NCBI GenBank assembly: GCA_022563505.1
Contig: JADFNG010000018.1
Location: 1-33,273 of the forward strand
Direction: 5' to 3'
DNA from: Pseudomonadota bacterium
GTDB taxonomy: Bacteria; Pseudomonadota; Gammaproteobacteria; Steroidobacterales; Woeseiaceae
Length of the DNA stretch: 33,273 nucleotides
Shown here: positions 1 to 7,828 of the stretch, piece after piece
Layout: each line of letters begins with the position of its first letter
Numbering within the stretch: position 1 is the first letter of the stretch
Translations under genes and position numbers: made by a program
Notes under the pieces: model-generated
What the model saw: the letters and a program-made list of their open reading frames with translations, nothing else
What the model was told of the DNA's origin: nothing
Database searches by the model: none

Positions 1-272
1 ATATTTCGTTCAATATCGACCGTCACCTCTTCGAAGAGATCACGCCTGCCTATGGAGAGATTTACGAAGTTGTCATCAGAAACAGTGGCAAGATCATTTG
101 GCAGGGAAGCATGCCGTATACGCGATCGTTCGGTGACGTGGCGTTGGGTGAAAACCTGTTGTTCGTCAATTCAAGTGGCGAACTGAGTATTGCTATCAAC
201 CAGGGGAATTTCGCTCACACCTTCAATATAGAATCTGGTGAGGCCTGGACTATAGAGATCAAAAAGCAATAG
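1..272 (+). CDS. SAM hydroxide adenosyltransferase-like protein, C-terminal end (partial)
   Basis: An open frame enters from the left edge (first complete codon at base 3) and stops at TAG 270-272, giving the last 89 residues of a protein. The tail reads like the C-terminal beta-domain of the DUF62/SAM hydroxide adenosyltransferase family: an NSSGELSIAINQGN segment followed by a hydrophobic strand and a charged end. Known members hydrolyse S-adenosylmethionine to adenosine and methionine. The catalytic N-terminal domain lies outside the window, so the activity cannot be checked. Adenosine would feed naturally into the purine genes downstream, but that link is only inference. Identification is by motif memory from a short segment. 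Confidence 0.6.
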   Translation, partial: ISFNIDRHLFEEITPAYGEIYEVVIRNSGKIIWQGSMPYTRSFGDVALGENLLFVNSSGELSIAINQGNFAHTFNIESGEAWTIEIKKQ

Positions 273-294
273 GGGTCGCTTACTGTGGTGCTGC

Positions 295-408
295 GGAGAC
301 GTGCGGTGAGGTCGGTCTCTGAGACCGTGCCCCGCATGGACGCGGGGCCCGAGCTTACAAGGACGTACTCGCAGCGGGTCTCAGAGACCGACCTCACCGC
401 ACGTCTCC
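295..408. repeat. Perfect 32-bp inverted repeat with 50-bp loop
   Basis: Bases 295-326 are the exact reverse complement of bases 377-408. Each arm itself contains a near-palindrome, GGTCTC-N-GAGACC. The loop (327-376) holds a smaller GC-rich hairpin, CCCCGC/GCGGGG. The structure sits between the stop at 272 and the lipoprotein gene at 448. It could act as a strong terminator for the upstream gene, or be a palindromic mobile repeat (REP/MITE type). There is no T-tract after the second arm, which argues against a simple intrinsic terminator. Confidence 0.85.
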
Positions 409-447
409 TTGAAAGTGGTACGCAGGCTTTTGGATGTTGGTAAATAC

Positions 448-1371
448 ATGGATATGAAATATAGGATCGAGCATGCTTTTGCGGCACTTGTGGCGATCGT
501 GTTCCTCGCGGCCTGTTCGCAGGCCGAGCAGTCGTCTTCCGCCACGTTCGAATTCCAGTCGATCGAAACGACGGTTTCCTCACGGGGCGTCATGGTGCCG
601 GTGACCTATGTGCACCCGATCGGAACGAAGGCAGAAAAGTTTCCGCTGGTCGTGATGGCGCATGGGCATGGGGGCACAAGAAACGAGGCGGGTGGGTTTA
701 CCAGCGTTGCTGAAGGCCTGGCTGCAAGGGGAGTTGCCTCGATCAGGATGGACTTTCCGGGTTGCGGAGAAAGCACGGAATCGTTTGTGCAAAACAACCT
801 GAGTAATATGCTTGAGGATATCCAGGCATCGCGCGATTTTGCGCTGACGCAGCCAAACATCGACAACGACAGAGTCGGCCTGTTTGGTTTCAGCATGGGG
901 GGCCGCCTGGTTCTGATGCTGTCGTCAATGGATGCAAGCTACAAGACCATCGCCACATGGGCGCCGGCAGGTGCCAATGGCTCGGATATCGAAGTCGACT
1001 TTGTGGGCGGCCCTGAGGCCTACCGGCAGCTAAGAGATGTTGCCGAGGCCGAAGGATTCGTGCCATTCACCACGCAATGGGGACAAGACCAGCAACTGGG
1101 CGCGCAGTGGTTCAAGGACCTGGAGGAGAGCAAGCCGATGGATTCGATCAGCAACTTCGAGGGTGCGTTGTTCGTTCTCTACGGCGACCTCGACGACGTT
1201 GTGCCCCCACGCATTCCTGAAGCCGTCATCGCAGCAGCAACCAGCAGCAAGGAAGTGGTACGACACATTGTCATCGGCGCCGGCCACGGCCTGGGCCTCT
1301 TCAACGACAAACCCGCGCTGACAAAAGATGCCGTCGATGCGACAGTAGACTTCCTGAGCGAGCACCTGTAA
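448..1371 (+). CDS. Alpha/beta hydrolase, predicted lipoprotein
   Basis: A 307-residue hydrolase of the dienelactone hydrolase/acyl-peptidase-like alpha/beta fold. A lipoprotein signal is clear: a short basic start, a hydrophobic stretch and the lipobox LAAC, so the protein should be anchored in the envelope. The fold landmarks are the oxyanion strand VVMAHGHGG, the nucleophile elbow GFSMGG with Ser149, the acid in LYGDLDDVVPP, and the histidine in GAGHGLG, so the catalytic triad looks complete. The substrate is unknown, probably an ester. ATG 448 is chosen because it puts the signal peptide directly at the N-terminus. ATG 454 is also possible, and a TTG at 409 would add 13 residues starting at the edge of the inverted repeat. 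The gene converges with the cupin gene 40 bases on. Confidence 0.8.
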   Translation: MDMKYRIEHAFAALVAIVFLAACSQAEQSSSATFEFQSIETTVSSRGVMVPVTYVHPIGTKAEKFPLVVMAHGHGGTRNEAGGFTSVAEGLAARGVASIRMDFPGCGESTESFVQNNLSNMLEDIQASRDFALTQPNIDNDRVGLFGFSMGGRLVLMLSSMDASYKTIATWAPAGANGSDIEVDFVGGPEAYRQLRDVAEAEGFVPFTTQWGQDQQLGAQWFKDLEESKPMDSISNFEGALFVLYGDLDDVVPPRIPEAVIAAATSSKEVVRHIVIGAGHGLGLFNDKPALTKDAVDATVDFLSEHL

Positions 1372-1411
1372 GCCCCCATAAAGACCCAGGCACCGCCGCC
1401 TCGTTTTTGAC

Positions 1412-1774
1412 TTATTCCAACGCCTCATAACACCCAGTCGTAAACCGAGGCACGCAAACACAATCAAAAACCAGGCTGACGCTGCCAGTATTGGTAATGC
1501 GCTGCGATGCTTTCGCCGGAATGACCACCACGTCACCCGATTCGACAGCGAATGGAGCCTCATCGCCGACTTCCATAAGACCCGCACCGCTGGAAATGAG
1601 GTACCACTCGCTGACGGTCAGGCGATGAAGTTGAGTGGTTACGCCGGGCTCAACCCGCGTCTGGGCGACGGAGATGTTGGGCACGGAACTGTCATTCAGT
1701 CGTTCGCGGATAAAGCAACGTTCGGTGGTTAAGACCTCGTCGTTTTTTCCGTGACGGATGAGGGTATTTGCCAT
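1412..1774 (-). CDS. Cupin-domain protein
   Basis: A 120-residue single-domain cupin. The first motif is visible around TTQLHRLTVSEWYLISSGAG, with one histidine and the glutamate, and the second barrel half around ESGDVVVIPAKASQRITN. The usual second histidine of motif 1 and the motif 2 histidine are not in their standard places, so the metal site may be altered or absent. The role is unknown; small cupins of this kind bind or isomerise small acids or sugars. The ATG at 1774 is preferred because a purine-rich GGAAA lies just upstream; an in-frame extension to 1834 would run into the intergenic region. It is transcribed divergently from the SDR gene, with an AT-rich 71-bp gap that probably holds both promoters. 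Confidence 0.75.
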   Translation of the reverse strand: MANTLIRHGKNDEVLTTERCFIRERLNDSSVPNISVAQTRVEPGVTTQLHRLTVSEWYLISSGAGLMEVGDEAPFAVESGDVVVIPAKASQRITNTGSVSLVFDCVCVPRFTTGCYEALE

Positions 1775-1845
1775 AGGGGTTTCCGCGTGTCTAAATCTTG
1801 GGTATATATTGTATGCGGTCAGATCGAGAAGCAAAGGGGTAGGGA

Positions 1846-2643
1846 ATGGCCAGCAGTAATGGCAGGCTACAGGTCGGTGATTTGCTGAATTTAAGTGGTT
1901 CGCGTGCTTTGGTGACGGGCGCGAGCGGCAATATCGGGCGAGGCATTGCGCTGCGGCTGGCCGAGGCGGGAGCGAAGATTGTTGTGCATTATTTTAAGGA
2001 CGAAGCTGGCGCTCAAGAAACCGTTGCCGCGATCGCAGCGAATGGTGGCGAAGCGAATGCCATCCAGGCAGATTTGCAGGCGGCAAACGGGGCCGCGAAT
2101 CTGTTTGCTGCAATAGACAGCAGCGGGGTCACTGTGAATTACGTGGTTAACAATGCGGCGGCGCAGCCAGTGCAGGCGCTCGAGGAGATGTCCGCTGAGG
2201 AATGGCGGGCGGTCATGGCGGCGAATCTGGATGGCGTATTCAGGGTGACCCAGGCGGCGGTGGAGGCGATGAAGCAGCAGCAGATTGCCGGGGCTGTGGT
2301 CAATATTGCATCAATAGAAGGATCGGACCCTGCTGTCGGACACAGCCATTATTCAACGAGCAAGGCGGGGTTGATCATGTTCACCCGAACTTGCGCACTG
2401 GAGTATGGAGCGGCTGGAATCCGCTTCAATAGTGTGTCGCCGGGGCTGATTGATCGGCAGGGTCTGGATAGAGACTGGCCGGATGGCGTGGAGCGCTGGC
2501 TCGGCAAAGCACCGCTGGGACAATTGGGTGAATCCAGTGATGTCGCCAATGCGGTTTTATTCCTGCTAAGCCCTGCCGCGCGCTGGATCAGCGGTACCAA
2601 TCTGATTGTCGACGGCGGCATGTCATCGGCATCCAGATGGTAG
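1846..2643 (+). CDS. SDR-family NAD(P)-dependent oxidoreductase
   Basis: A 265-residue classical short-chain dehydrogenase/reductase with a Rossmann fold. The cofactor-binding glycine motif is TGASGNIGRG near residue 25. The NNAA strand follows near residue 102, the catalytic serine lies in NIASIEGS, and YSTSK provides the catalytic Tyr and Lys. The C-terminal SPGLID and ISGTNLIVDGG segments are typical of FabG-like members. The substrate cannot be told from sequence; it may be a ketone or alcohol. The start is well supported by the strong ribosome-binding site AGGGGTAGGGA directly before ATG 1846. It is followed by the 2647-2756 repeats rather than by a co-transcribed gene. Confidence 0.88.
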   Translation: MASSNGRLQVGDLLNLSGSRALVTGASGNIGRGIALRLAEAGAKIVVHYFKDEAGAQETVAAIAANGGEANAIQADLQAANGAANLFAAIDSSGVTVNYVVNNAAAQPVQALEEMSAEEWRAVMAANLDGVFRVTQAAVEAMKQQQIAGAVVNIASIEGSDPAVGHSHYSTSKAGLIMFTRTCALEYGAAGIRFNSVSPGLIDRQGLDRDWPDGVERWLGKAPLGQLGESSDVANAVLFLLSPAARWISGTNLIVDGGMSSASRW

Positions 2644-2646
2644 ACT

Positions 2647-2756
2647 GGTTATTCGGTGACAGTGCACCTATTTTATTCGGTGACAGTGCACCCATTGACC
2701 ACCCGTCTAGCGAGTTCGCGCCAAGACCACTTAATGGGTGCACTGTCACCGAATAA
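2647..2756. repeat. Repeat cluster: two direct copies and one inverted copy of TATTCGGTGACAGTGCACC
   Basis: Copy 1 begins at 2649, copy 2 at 2673, and the inverted copy occupies 2733-2756. Copy 2 (2673-2696) and the inverted copy form a perfect 24-bp inverted repeat around a 36-bp loop. The arrangement resembles the ends of elements mobilised by Y1/REP-associated tyrosine transposases, which often show a TTCsGGkGACAGT-type core. No transposase gene is present, so this would be a non-autonomous or deleted remnant. It lies immediately upstream of deoD, whose Shine-Dalgarno starts about 4 bases after the repeat. Confidence 0.85.
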
Positions 2757-2769
2757 CTAAAGAGAAGTT

Positions 2770-3483
2770 ATGGCAACAAAACACATGAATGCGGCTCCGG
2801 GAGATTTTGCCGAGACGGTGCTGATGCCCGGTGACCCATTGCGTGCACAGTACATTGCGGAAAAATTCTTCGAAAATTCACGGCGCGTAACCGATGTGCG
2901 CAATATGTGGGGTTTCACGGGCGAGTACAAGGGTAAGGCAATATCCGTCATGGCCCACGGCATGGGGATCCCGTCAGTGTCGATTTATTGCCACGAACTG
3001 GTAAGAGACTATAACGTTAAGCGCGTGATTCGTGTCGGCAGTTGCGGCACGACTCATCCGAAGGTGAAACTGCGCGACGTTCTGATTGCGATGGGTGCGA
3101 GTACCGACTCCGGCGTCAACCGAATGCGTTTTGGTGGATTCGATTTCGCAGCACTGGCCACTTTTTCTCTGGTTCAGAATGCGGTGAAAGCGGCAGAAGA
3201 GAATAACGTGCGCTATCACGTCGGCAACATTTTCTCGGCGGACCTTTTCTACACGCCGCAACCCGAGATGTTTGAGATCATGGCTCGCTACAATATCCTG
3301 GGTGTCGAAATGGAAGCGGCTGGAATTTACCCGATTGCTGCGGAGCACAACATCGAGGCGCTGGCTATTTGTACGGTGAGTGATGACATCGTCAATGGCG
3401 AGGCGTTGTCGGTGGAAGATCGGCAAACGACGTTTGACGAAATGATTCTGGTCGCGCTTGAAACCGCGAACATGAGTGAGTGA
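2770..3483 (+). CDS. deoD: Purine nucleoside phosphorylase DeoD
   Basis: A 237-residue hexameric (E. coli type) purine nucleoside phosphorylase, which uses phosphate to split purine (deoxy)nucleosides into base and (deoxy)ribose 1-phosphate. The protein is collinear with DeoD. It has the phosphate-binding [15 protein letters not shown] near the N-terminus, [13 protein letters not shown], the [10 protein letters not shown] loop, [15 protein letters not shown] for ribose binding and SDDIVNGE with the catalytic aspartate. The length matches the family norm of about 239. AGAGAAG just before ATG 2770 fixes the start. It heads a four-gene operon with deoC and two aldehyde dehydrogenase genes. The upstream region is occupied by the palindromic repeats, so the promoter may lie within or before them. 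Confidence 0.95.
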   Translation: MATKHMNAAPGDFAETVLMPGDPLRAQYIAEKFFENSRRVTDVRNMWGFTGEYKGKAISVMAHGMGIPSVSIYCHELVRDYNVKRVIRVGSCGTTHPKVKLRDVLIAMGASTDSGVNRMRFGGFDFAALATFSLVQNAVKAAEENNVRYHVGNIFSADLFYTPQPEMFEIMARYNILGVEMEAAGIYPIAAEHNIEALAICTVSDDIVNGEALSVEDRQTTFDEMILVALETANMSE

Positions 3484-3490
3484 CAGATCA

Positions 3491-4417
3491 ATGAGTGTAA
3501 CTGGCTTGCCGAGCGCTTCAGGACTGCCTGATTTAAGGCAGGTCACGCCCGTCGACGAAGTCGGCGTCAACGAACGGGTTGCGCGCTTCCAGACTCGCAG
3601 CATCAAGAAAGAGTCGAAGATCGAAGCGCTGAAAATGATCCTCAGCATGATCGACCTGACGACGCTTGAGGGTCAGGATACGCCGGGAAAAGTTCGCCAG
3701 CTTTGTCAAAAGGCGATCCACCTGCATGACTCGATGCCGGGCCTGCCACACGTTGCGGCGGTGTGTGTGTATCCCACGATGGTTGGCGTGGCGAGGAAGG
3801 CGCTGGGTGATTGCGACATCAACGTTGCATCGGTGGCGACAGCATTTCCCAGCGGCATGTCATCGAGGAAAATCAAGCTGGAAGAAACACGTACGGCAGT
3901 TGCAGAAGGCGCCGACGAAATCGATATGGTAATTTCGCGTGGCGCATTTCTGCAAGGTGATTATGGTTTCGTCTTTGATGAAATTGCAGCAGTAAAAGAA
4001 GCGTGTGGAGATGCACATCTCAAAGTGATTCTGGAGACCGGTGAACTGGGCACGCTGGACCTTGTGCGCCGTGCGAGCGTGCTGGCAATGCACGCCGGGG
4101 CCGATTTCATCAAGACATCGACGGGAAAAATCCAGCCGGCGGCGACAATGCCGGTGACATTCGTGATGTTGAAGGCGATCAAGAGTTTCTATTTCGAGAC
4201 CGGCCGCATGATTGGCATGAAGCCGGCGGGCGGCATCTCGGGAGCGAAACTGGCCGTGCATTACCTGGTCATGTTGCGCGAAACACTGGGCAACGCATGG
4301 ATGACGCCCGAGTGGTTCCGCTTTGGCGCCAGTTCACTCGCCAACGACGTACTGATGCAACTGCAAAAACAGGCGACCGGTGTATACCAGTCCGCCGATT
4401 ACTTTTCGAAAGACTAG
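3491..4417 (+). CDS. deoC: Deoxyribose-phosphate aldolase DeoC
   Basis: Cleaves 2-deoxyribose 5-phosphate to acetaldehyde and glyceraldehyde 3-phosphate in deoxynucleoside catabolism. The TIM-barrel is clear: DLTTLEG and VCVYPTMV near the start of the barrel, EIDMVIS with the proton-relay Asp, FIKTSTGK with the Schiff-base Lys208, and MKPAGGI with the second Lys244. At 308 residues it is longer than E. coli DeoC (259) because of an N-terminal extension of about 50 residues, as in the longer eukaryote-like DERA group. ATG 3491 is 7 bases after the deoD stop; a GTG at 3476 overlapping deoD would add five residues. A deoxyribomutase (deoB) needed to make the 5-phosphate is not in the window. Confidence 0.95.
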   Translation: MSVTGLPSASGLPDLRQVTPVDEVGVNERVARFQTRSIKKESKIEALKMILSMIDLTTLEGQDTPGKVRQLCQKAIHLHDSMPGLPHVAAVCVYPTMVGVARKALGDCDINVASVATAFPSGMSSRKIKLEETRTAVAEGADEIDMVISRGAFLQGDYGFVFDEIAAVKEACGDAHLKVILETGELGTLDLVRRASVLAMHAGADFIKTSTGKIQPAATMPVTFVMLKAIKSFYFETGRMIGMKPAGGISGAKLAVHYLVMLRETLGNAWMTPEWFRFGASSLANDVLMQLQKQATGVYQSADYFSKD

Positions 4418-4462
4418 TACTCCGTCATTATCACCTTGATGGCGTACTAACCGGAGACCAAC

Positions 4463-5935
4463 GTGAAAAGTCAGGCAAACAAACTCGCTTTCAATGACGG
4501 CTGGCATTATGCCCCGGCACCCGAGAGCACGGACCATATTCGGATTGACGAGAAATACGATCTTTTCATTGGCGGTGAATTCGTGGCGCCCGAAGAGGGG
4601 CGCTACTTTGAAACGATCAACCCGGCGACGGAAGATACTCTGAGTTCGGTTGCGCTGGCGACCGAGACTGACATCGATCGCGCCGTCAAAGCAGCGCGCA
4701 AGGCTTACAATGGTCCGTGGTCGAAAATGAAAGCCAGCGAGCGTGGCAAGTACATATTCAGAATCGCGCGCATGTTGCAAGAGCGGGCAAGAGAATTCGC
4801 GACGATCGAGACACTTGACGGTGGCAAGCCGATTCGTGAGTCCCGCGATATCGACATACCATTGGCAGCGGCACACTTTTTCTACTACGCAGGATGGGCC
4901 GACAAACTGGCCTATGCTTTCCCGGGAAGAAATGTCCGCGCTGTTGGCGTCGCAGCGCAGATTATCCCGTGGAATTTTCCGCTTCTGATGGCCTCCTGGA
5001 AAATCGCACCGGCGCTCGCTTGCGGCAATACGGTTGTATTGAAACCGGCGGAAACAACGCCGTTGACTGCAATGAAGCTCGCGGAGCTGATCCAGGATGC
5101 AGGCTTGCCCCCCGGGGTTGTAAATATCGTGACCGGCGCGGGTGAAACCGGTGCAACCATGGTCAATCATCCCGACGTCGACAAGATTGCATTTACCGGT
5201 TCGACGTCAGTTGGTCGAATCATCCAGAAATCCCTGGCAGGAACGAACAAGAAATACACACTGGAGCTTGGCGGCAAGGCGGCCAATCTTATTTTCGAGG
5301 ATGCCGCCATCGACCAGGCGGTCGAGGGTATCGTCAACGGTATTTTCTATAATCAGGGTCATGTCTGCTGTGCCGGGTCGCGCCTGTTGGTGCAGGAGTC
5401 GGTGGCTGACGAGGTCATCGAGAAACTGCGTGAGCGCATGGAAACGTTGATCGTGGGTGACCCCATGGACAAGAATACGGATATCGGCGCCATTAACTCC
5501 GCAGAACAACTTGAGACGATCCAGTCTTATTTGAAAATCGGTCAGGACGAGGGCGCCGAAATGTATCAGAGCTCCTGCGACGTGCCTCGTCGCGGTTACT
5601 GGTGCCGACCCACAATTTTTACGGGTGTGTCGCAGTCAAATCGCATAGTGCAGGAAGAGATTTTTGGTCCGGTACTTGCGATTCAGACATTCCGCACTCT
5701 GGAAGAGGGACTGACGAAAGCGAACAACACACCCTACGGCCTGTCGGGCGGTGTCTGGACTGACAAAGGCGCCAAGATTTTCAAGGTGACACAGGGCATC
5801 CGCGCCGGTGTCATCTGGGCCAACACCTTCAATAAGTTCGATCCGACCTCGCCATTTGGCGGCTACAAGGAAAGCGGGGTCGGTCGAGAGGGCGGTCTTC
5901 ACGGTCTGGGTGCGTATGTGAAGATGGCGACATGA
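4463..5935 (+). CDS. Aldehyde dehydrogenase, catalytic partner of a split ALDH16-like pair
   Basis: A 490-residue NAD(P)+-dependent aldehyde dehydrogenase. The signature pieces are all present: IPWNFPLLM, KPAETTPL, GFTGSTSVG-like FTGSTSVGR, ELGGKAANLIF with the general base Glu268, and NQGHVCCAGSR with the nucleophile Cys302, the same numbering as classical ALDHs. It should oxidise the acetaldehyde produced by DeoC. The start is GTG 4463 with GGAG seven bases before it. Its stop overlaps the start of the next gene (ATGA), which encodes a half-length ALDH-like protein without catalytic residues. Together the two proteins match the two-domain layout and total length of ALDH16, so this is probably the catalytic half of a complex. 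DeoC-ALDH-ALDH gene runs are known in other bacteria. Confidence 0.9.
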   Translation: MKSQANKLAFNDGWHYAPAPESTDHIRIDEKYDLFIGGEFVAPEEGRYFETINPATEDTLSSVALATETDIDRAVKAARKAYNGPWSKMKASERGKYIFRIARMLQERAREFATIETLDGGKPIRESRDIDIPLAAAHFFYYAGWADKLAYAFPGRNVRAVGVAAQIIPWNFPLLMASWKIAPALACGNTVVLKPAETTPLTAMKLAELIQDAGLPPGVVNIVTGAGETGATMVNHPDVDKIAFTGSTSVGRIIQKSLAGTNKKYTLELGGKAANLIFEDAAIDQAVEGIVNGIFYNQGHVCCAGSRLLVQESVADEVIEKLRERMETLIVGDPMDKNTDIGAINSAEQLETIQSYLKIGQDEGAEMYQSSCDVPRRGYWCRPTIFTGVSQSNRIVQEEIFGPVLAIQTFRTLEEGLTKANNTPYGLSGGVWTDKGAKIFKVTQGIRAGVIWANTFNKFDPTSPFGGYKESGVGREGGLHGLGAYVKMAT

Positions 5936-6810
5936 GCATGGCAGAAGCAACCGCCAGGGTGCCGGTGGAGAAGACCTACAAGATGTATATCGGTGGCAAA
6001 TTTCCGCGTACCGAGTCCGGCCGGTATTTTCCACTGGAAGATCAGAAAGGAGCAGTCATCGCCAATATCTGTCGCGGCAGTCGCAAAGATTTTCGCAATG
6101 CCGTCGTCGCCGCACGCAGCGCGTTTGCCGGCTGGTCGGCTGCCACCGCCTATCTCCGTGGCCAGATTTTGTACCGCATCGCCGAGATGCTGGAGGGACG
6201 TCATGATCAGTTCACGGCAGAACTGGTCTTGCAGGGTGTTGGCAAGCGCAAGGCAAAAAAAGAAGTCGATGCGAGTGTCGATCGACTCATCTACTACGCC
6301 GGATGGTCTGACAAGTACCAGCAGGTTTTCAGCTCAGTGAATCCGGTCAATTCATCTCACTTCAATTTTTCCGTCCTGGAACCAACCGGCGTGGTATCCA
6401 TGCTGGCTCCGGACGATAGTGGCCTCCTCGGCCTGATTTCGAATGTCGCGCCCGCAATGGTCGGTGGCAATACCTGCGTCGTTCTTGCTTCTGAATCGAT
6501 GCCGCTTTGCGCCATCAGTTTTGCGGAAGTGCTGCATGCAGCCGATGTGCCGGCGGGCGTCGTGAACATCCTCACCGGGTTTCATGAGGAACTGACCACT
6601 CAGTTCGCTTCGCACATGGACGTTAATGCGATCATTTATTGTGACGGCGATGTGGACGTGGCGAAGAGTGTTCAAATCGAAGCTGCGGAGAATATGAAGC
6701 GGGTGATTTCCCGGGTCGATACGAAGTGGGCGGAGGAGTCTGCTCAGAGTCCTTATTTTGTGCAGGATACTCAGGAGACGAAGACCACCTGGCATCCGAT
6801 TGGAGGCTAG
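5932..6810 (+). CDS. Non-catalytic ALDH-like protein, corresponding to the C-terminal domain of ALDH16
   Basis: A 292-residue protein resembling the NAD-binding half of an aldehyde dehydrogenase. It opens with KMYIGGKFPRTESGRYF, as complete ALDHs do, and continues with RGQILYRIAEML, YYAGWSDKYQ, a degenerate LAPDDSGLLGLISNVAPAMVGGN in place of the usual PWNFP segment, and VPAGVVNILTG. It then ends in a short unrelated tail, TKTTWHPIGG-like. The ELGGK glutamate and the catalytic-cysteine region are both missing, so it cannot be an active ALDH alone. This is not a random truncation: the ending is clean, and the gene overlaps the catalytic ALDH by four bases (ATGA). I infer a structural or regulatory subunit, like the C-terminal domain of ALDH16. 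An in-frame ATG at 5938 is an alternative start. Confidence 0.82.
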   Translation: MSMAEATARVPVEKTYKMYIGGKFPRTESGRYFPLEDQKGAVIANICRGSRKDFRNAVVAARSAFAGWSAATAYLRGQILYRIAEMLEGRHDQFTAELVLQGVGKRKAKKEVDASVDRLIYYAGWSDKYQQVFSSVNPVNSSHFNFSVLEPTGVVSMLAPDDSGLLGLISNVAPAMVGGNTCVVLASESMPLCAISFAEVLHAADVPAGVVNILTGFHEELTTQFASHMDVNAIIYCDGDVDVAKSVQIEAAENMKRVISRVDTKWAEESAQSPYFVQDTQETKTTWHPIGG

Positions 6811-7167
6811 TCTGGCGACTTTGCACGTATCTGGCTTCTGCCATTGTCAATAGAAGAACGGCAGGAGATGTTCCTGCAAGAGTGCCAATCGCGGGAGTGA
6901 AGCAATCTTAAGCACACAGTTCTGCAGGCGAGCTGCCGGACATTTTTGTCGCTGAGCCCATTCGCGGGTACATATCGCCTGCTTTCTCTTCATCGATGAG
7001 CGTCATTGAGCCCCGCGGAGCCCCGATACTATCGAGGAACGGGTCATCGACATGTGCCTGGATTGCTGTGAAAGTGGCAAACTCGCGCGTGTGCCGGTAT
7101 TGTTCCACTCGCCTCGATCGTCAATCCGGATGATTGCCATCTCGATAAAACACCATGGACCAGGCCA
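6811..7167. other. Intergenic region with a possible decayed minus-strand reading frame
   Basis: This 357-base gap holds no convincing gene. On the minus strand, a frame beginning at ATG 7140 (MAIIRIDDRGEWNNTG) and another running 7108 to 6908 (TREFATFTAIQAHVDDPFLD onward) would make about 77 protein-like residues if joined by one frameshift near 7090-7105. I do not recognise the product. It may be a gene remnant, or chance. The promoter for the DUF4956 gene should lie at its right end. Confidence 0.3.
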
Positions 7168-7815
7168 ATGAGAAAATCGGCTAACTTTCTGATACCGGCA
7201 TCATTGATAGCGTTCTACTATCTGTTCTGGATCGGATTGATTTATATAGTTCTCAATAAATTTCCAAGCGTGCGCGAGTTCTTTCCAGTCGGTGGCGTCA
7301 GCGAACTCTCCGCGCGCGATTTCGACAGCTTTGAGCCTATTTATTCGAGCCTCGAAGAAACCATTCTCGCCCCTTATGCCGCATTGCGATTGTTATTCGC
7401 GAGCCTCGGCGCTGCTGTCATGATCGTGCCGGTTTCCTGGGTGTACTTCATCACCAGTCGGGCCAAGGAGATTGATCAGTCGTTTGCGCAGACGATCATC
7501 CTGATGCCGATTGTTGTGACAGGAATTTCCGCGATCGTGCTTAACAGTATCGCGCTTGCGTTTAGTCTGGCGGGTATTGTCGCGGCCGTTCGATTTCGGT
7601 TCTCACTCAAAGTCCCGGCACATGCGATGTACATATTCGCGGCGATTGGCATTGGTCTTGCTGCTGGAATAGGCGCGCTGGGCGTTGCTGCTGTTATATC
7701 CATGACGTTTTCCTACTGCACATTGATTATCTGGAAGCTGGAATACGGCAAGGTACTGTCGGGACCGTTTTTTTCCATGCTTACGCGACGGAATCGGGTT
7801 GAGGACGACTATTGA
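7168..7815 (+). CDS. DUF4956-family membrane protein
   Basis: A 215-residue integral membrane protein. An N-terminal membrane segment (about residues 8-30) is followed by a periplasmic or loop stretch containing FFPVGGVSELSARDFDSF, then four or more hydrophobic helices. The conserved run IILMPIVVTGISAIVLNS, then AFSLAGIVAAVRFRFSLK and AIGIGLAAGIGALGVAA, matches the DUF4956 family. In other genomes this family is often found beside CotH-like kinases and VTC-type polyphosphate polymerases; here a CotH-like gene lies 1.9 kb downstream. The molecular function is unknown. The start at ATG 7168 has GGACCAGG shortly upstream. The next gene begins 13 bases after the stop, so they are probably co-transcribed. 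Confidence 0.75.
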   Translation: MRKSANFLIPASLIAFYYLFWIGLIYIVLNKFPSVREFFPVGGVSELSARDFDSFEPIYSSLEETILAPYAALRLLFASLGAAVMIVPVSWVYFITSRAKEIDQSFAQTIILMPIVVTGISAIVLNSIALAFSLAGIVAAVRFRFSLKVPAHAMYIFAAIGIGLAAGIGALGVAAVISMTFSYCTLIIWKLEYGKVLSGPFFSMLTRRNRVEDDY

Positions 7816-7828
7816 CGGGTCGTGAGCC

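Noticed and set aside
1372-1411. Intrinsic terminator between the convergent hydrolase and cupin genes
   Set aside because: A weak AGGC/GCCT stem precedes GTTTTT, but the stem is only four base pairs, too little to support the call.
4414-4462. Short inverted TAGTAC/GTACTA pair between deoC and the aldehyde dehydrogenase
   Set aside because: Only six bases pair, in the middle of an evident operon; not enough for a terminator or operator call.
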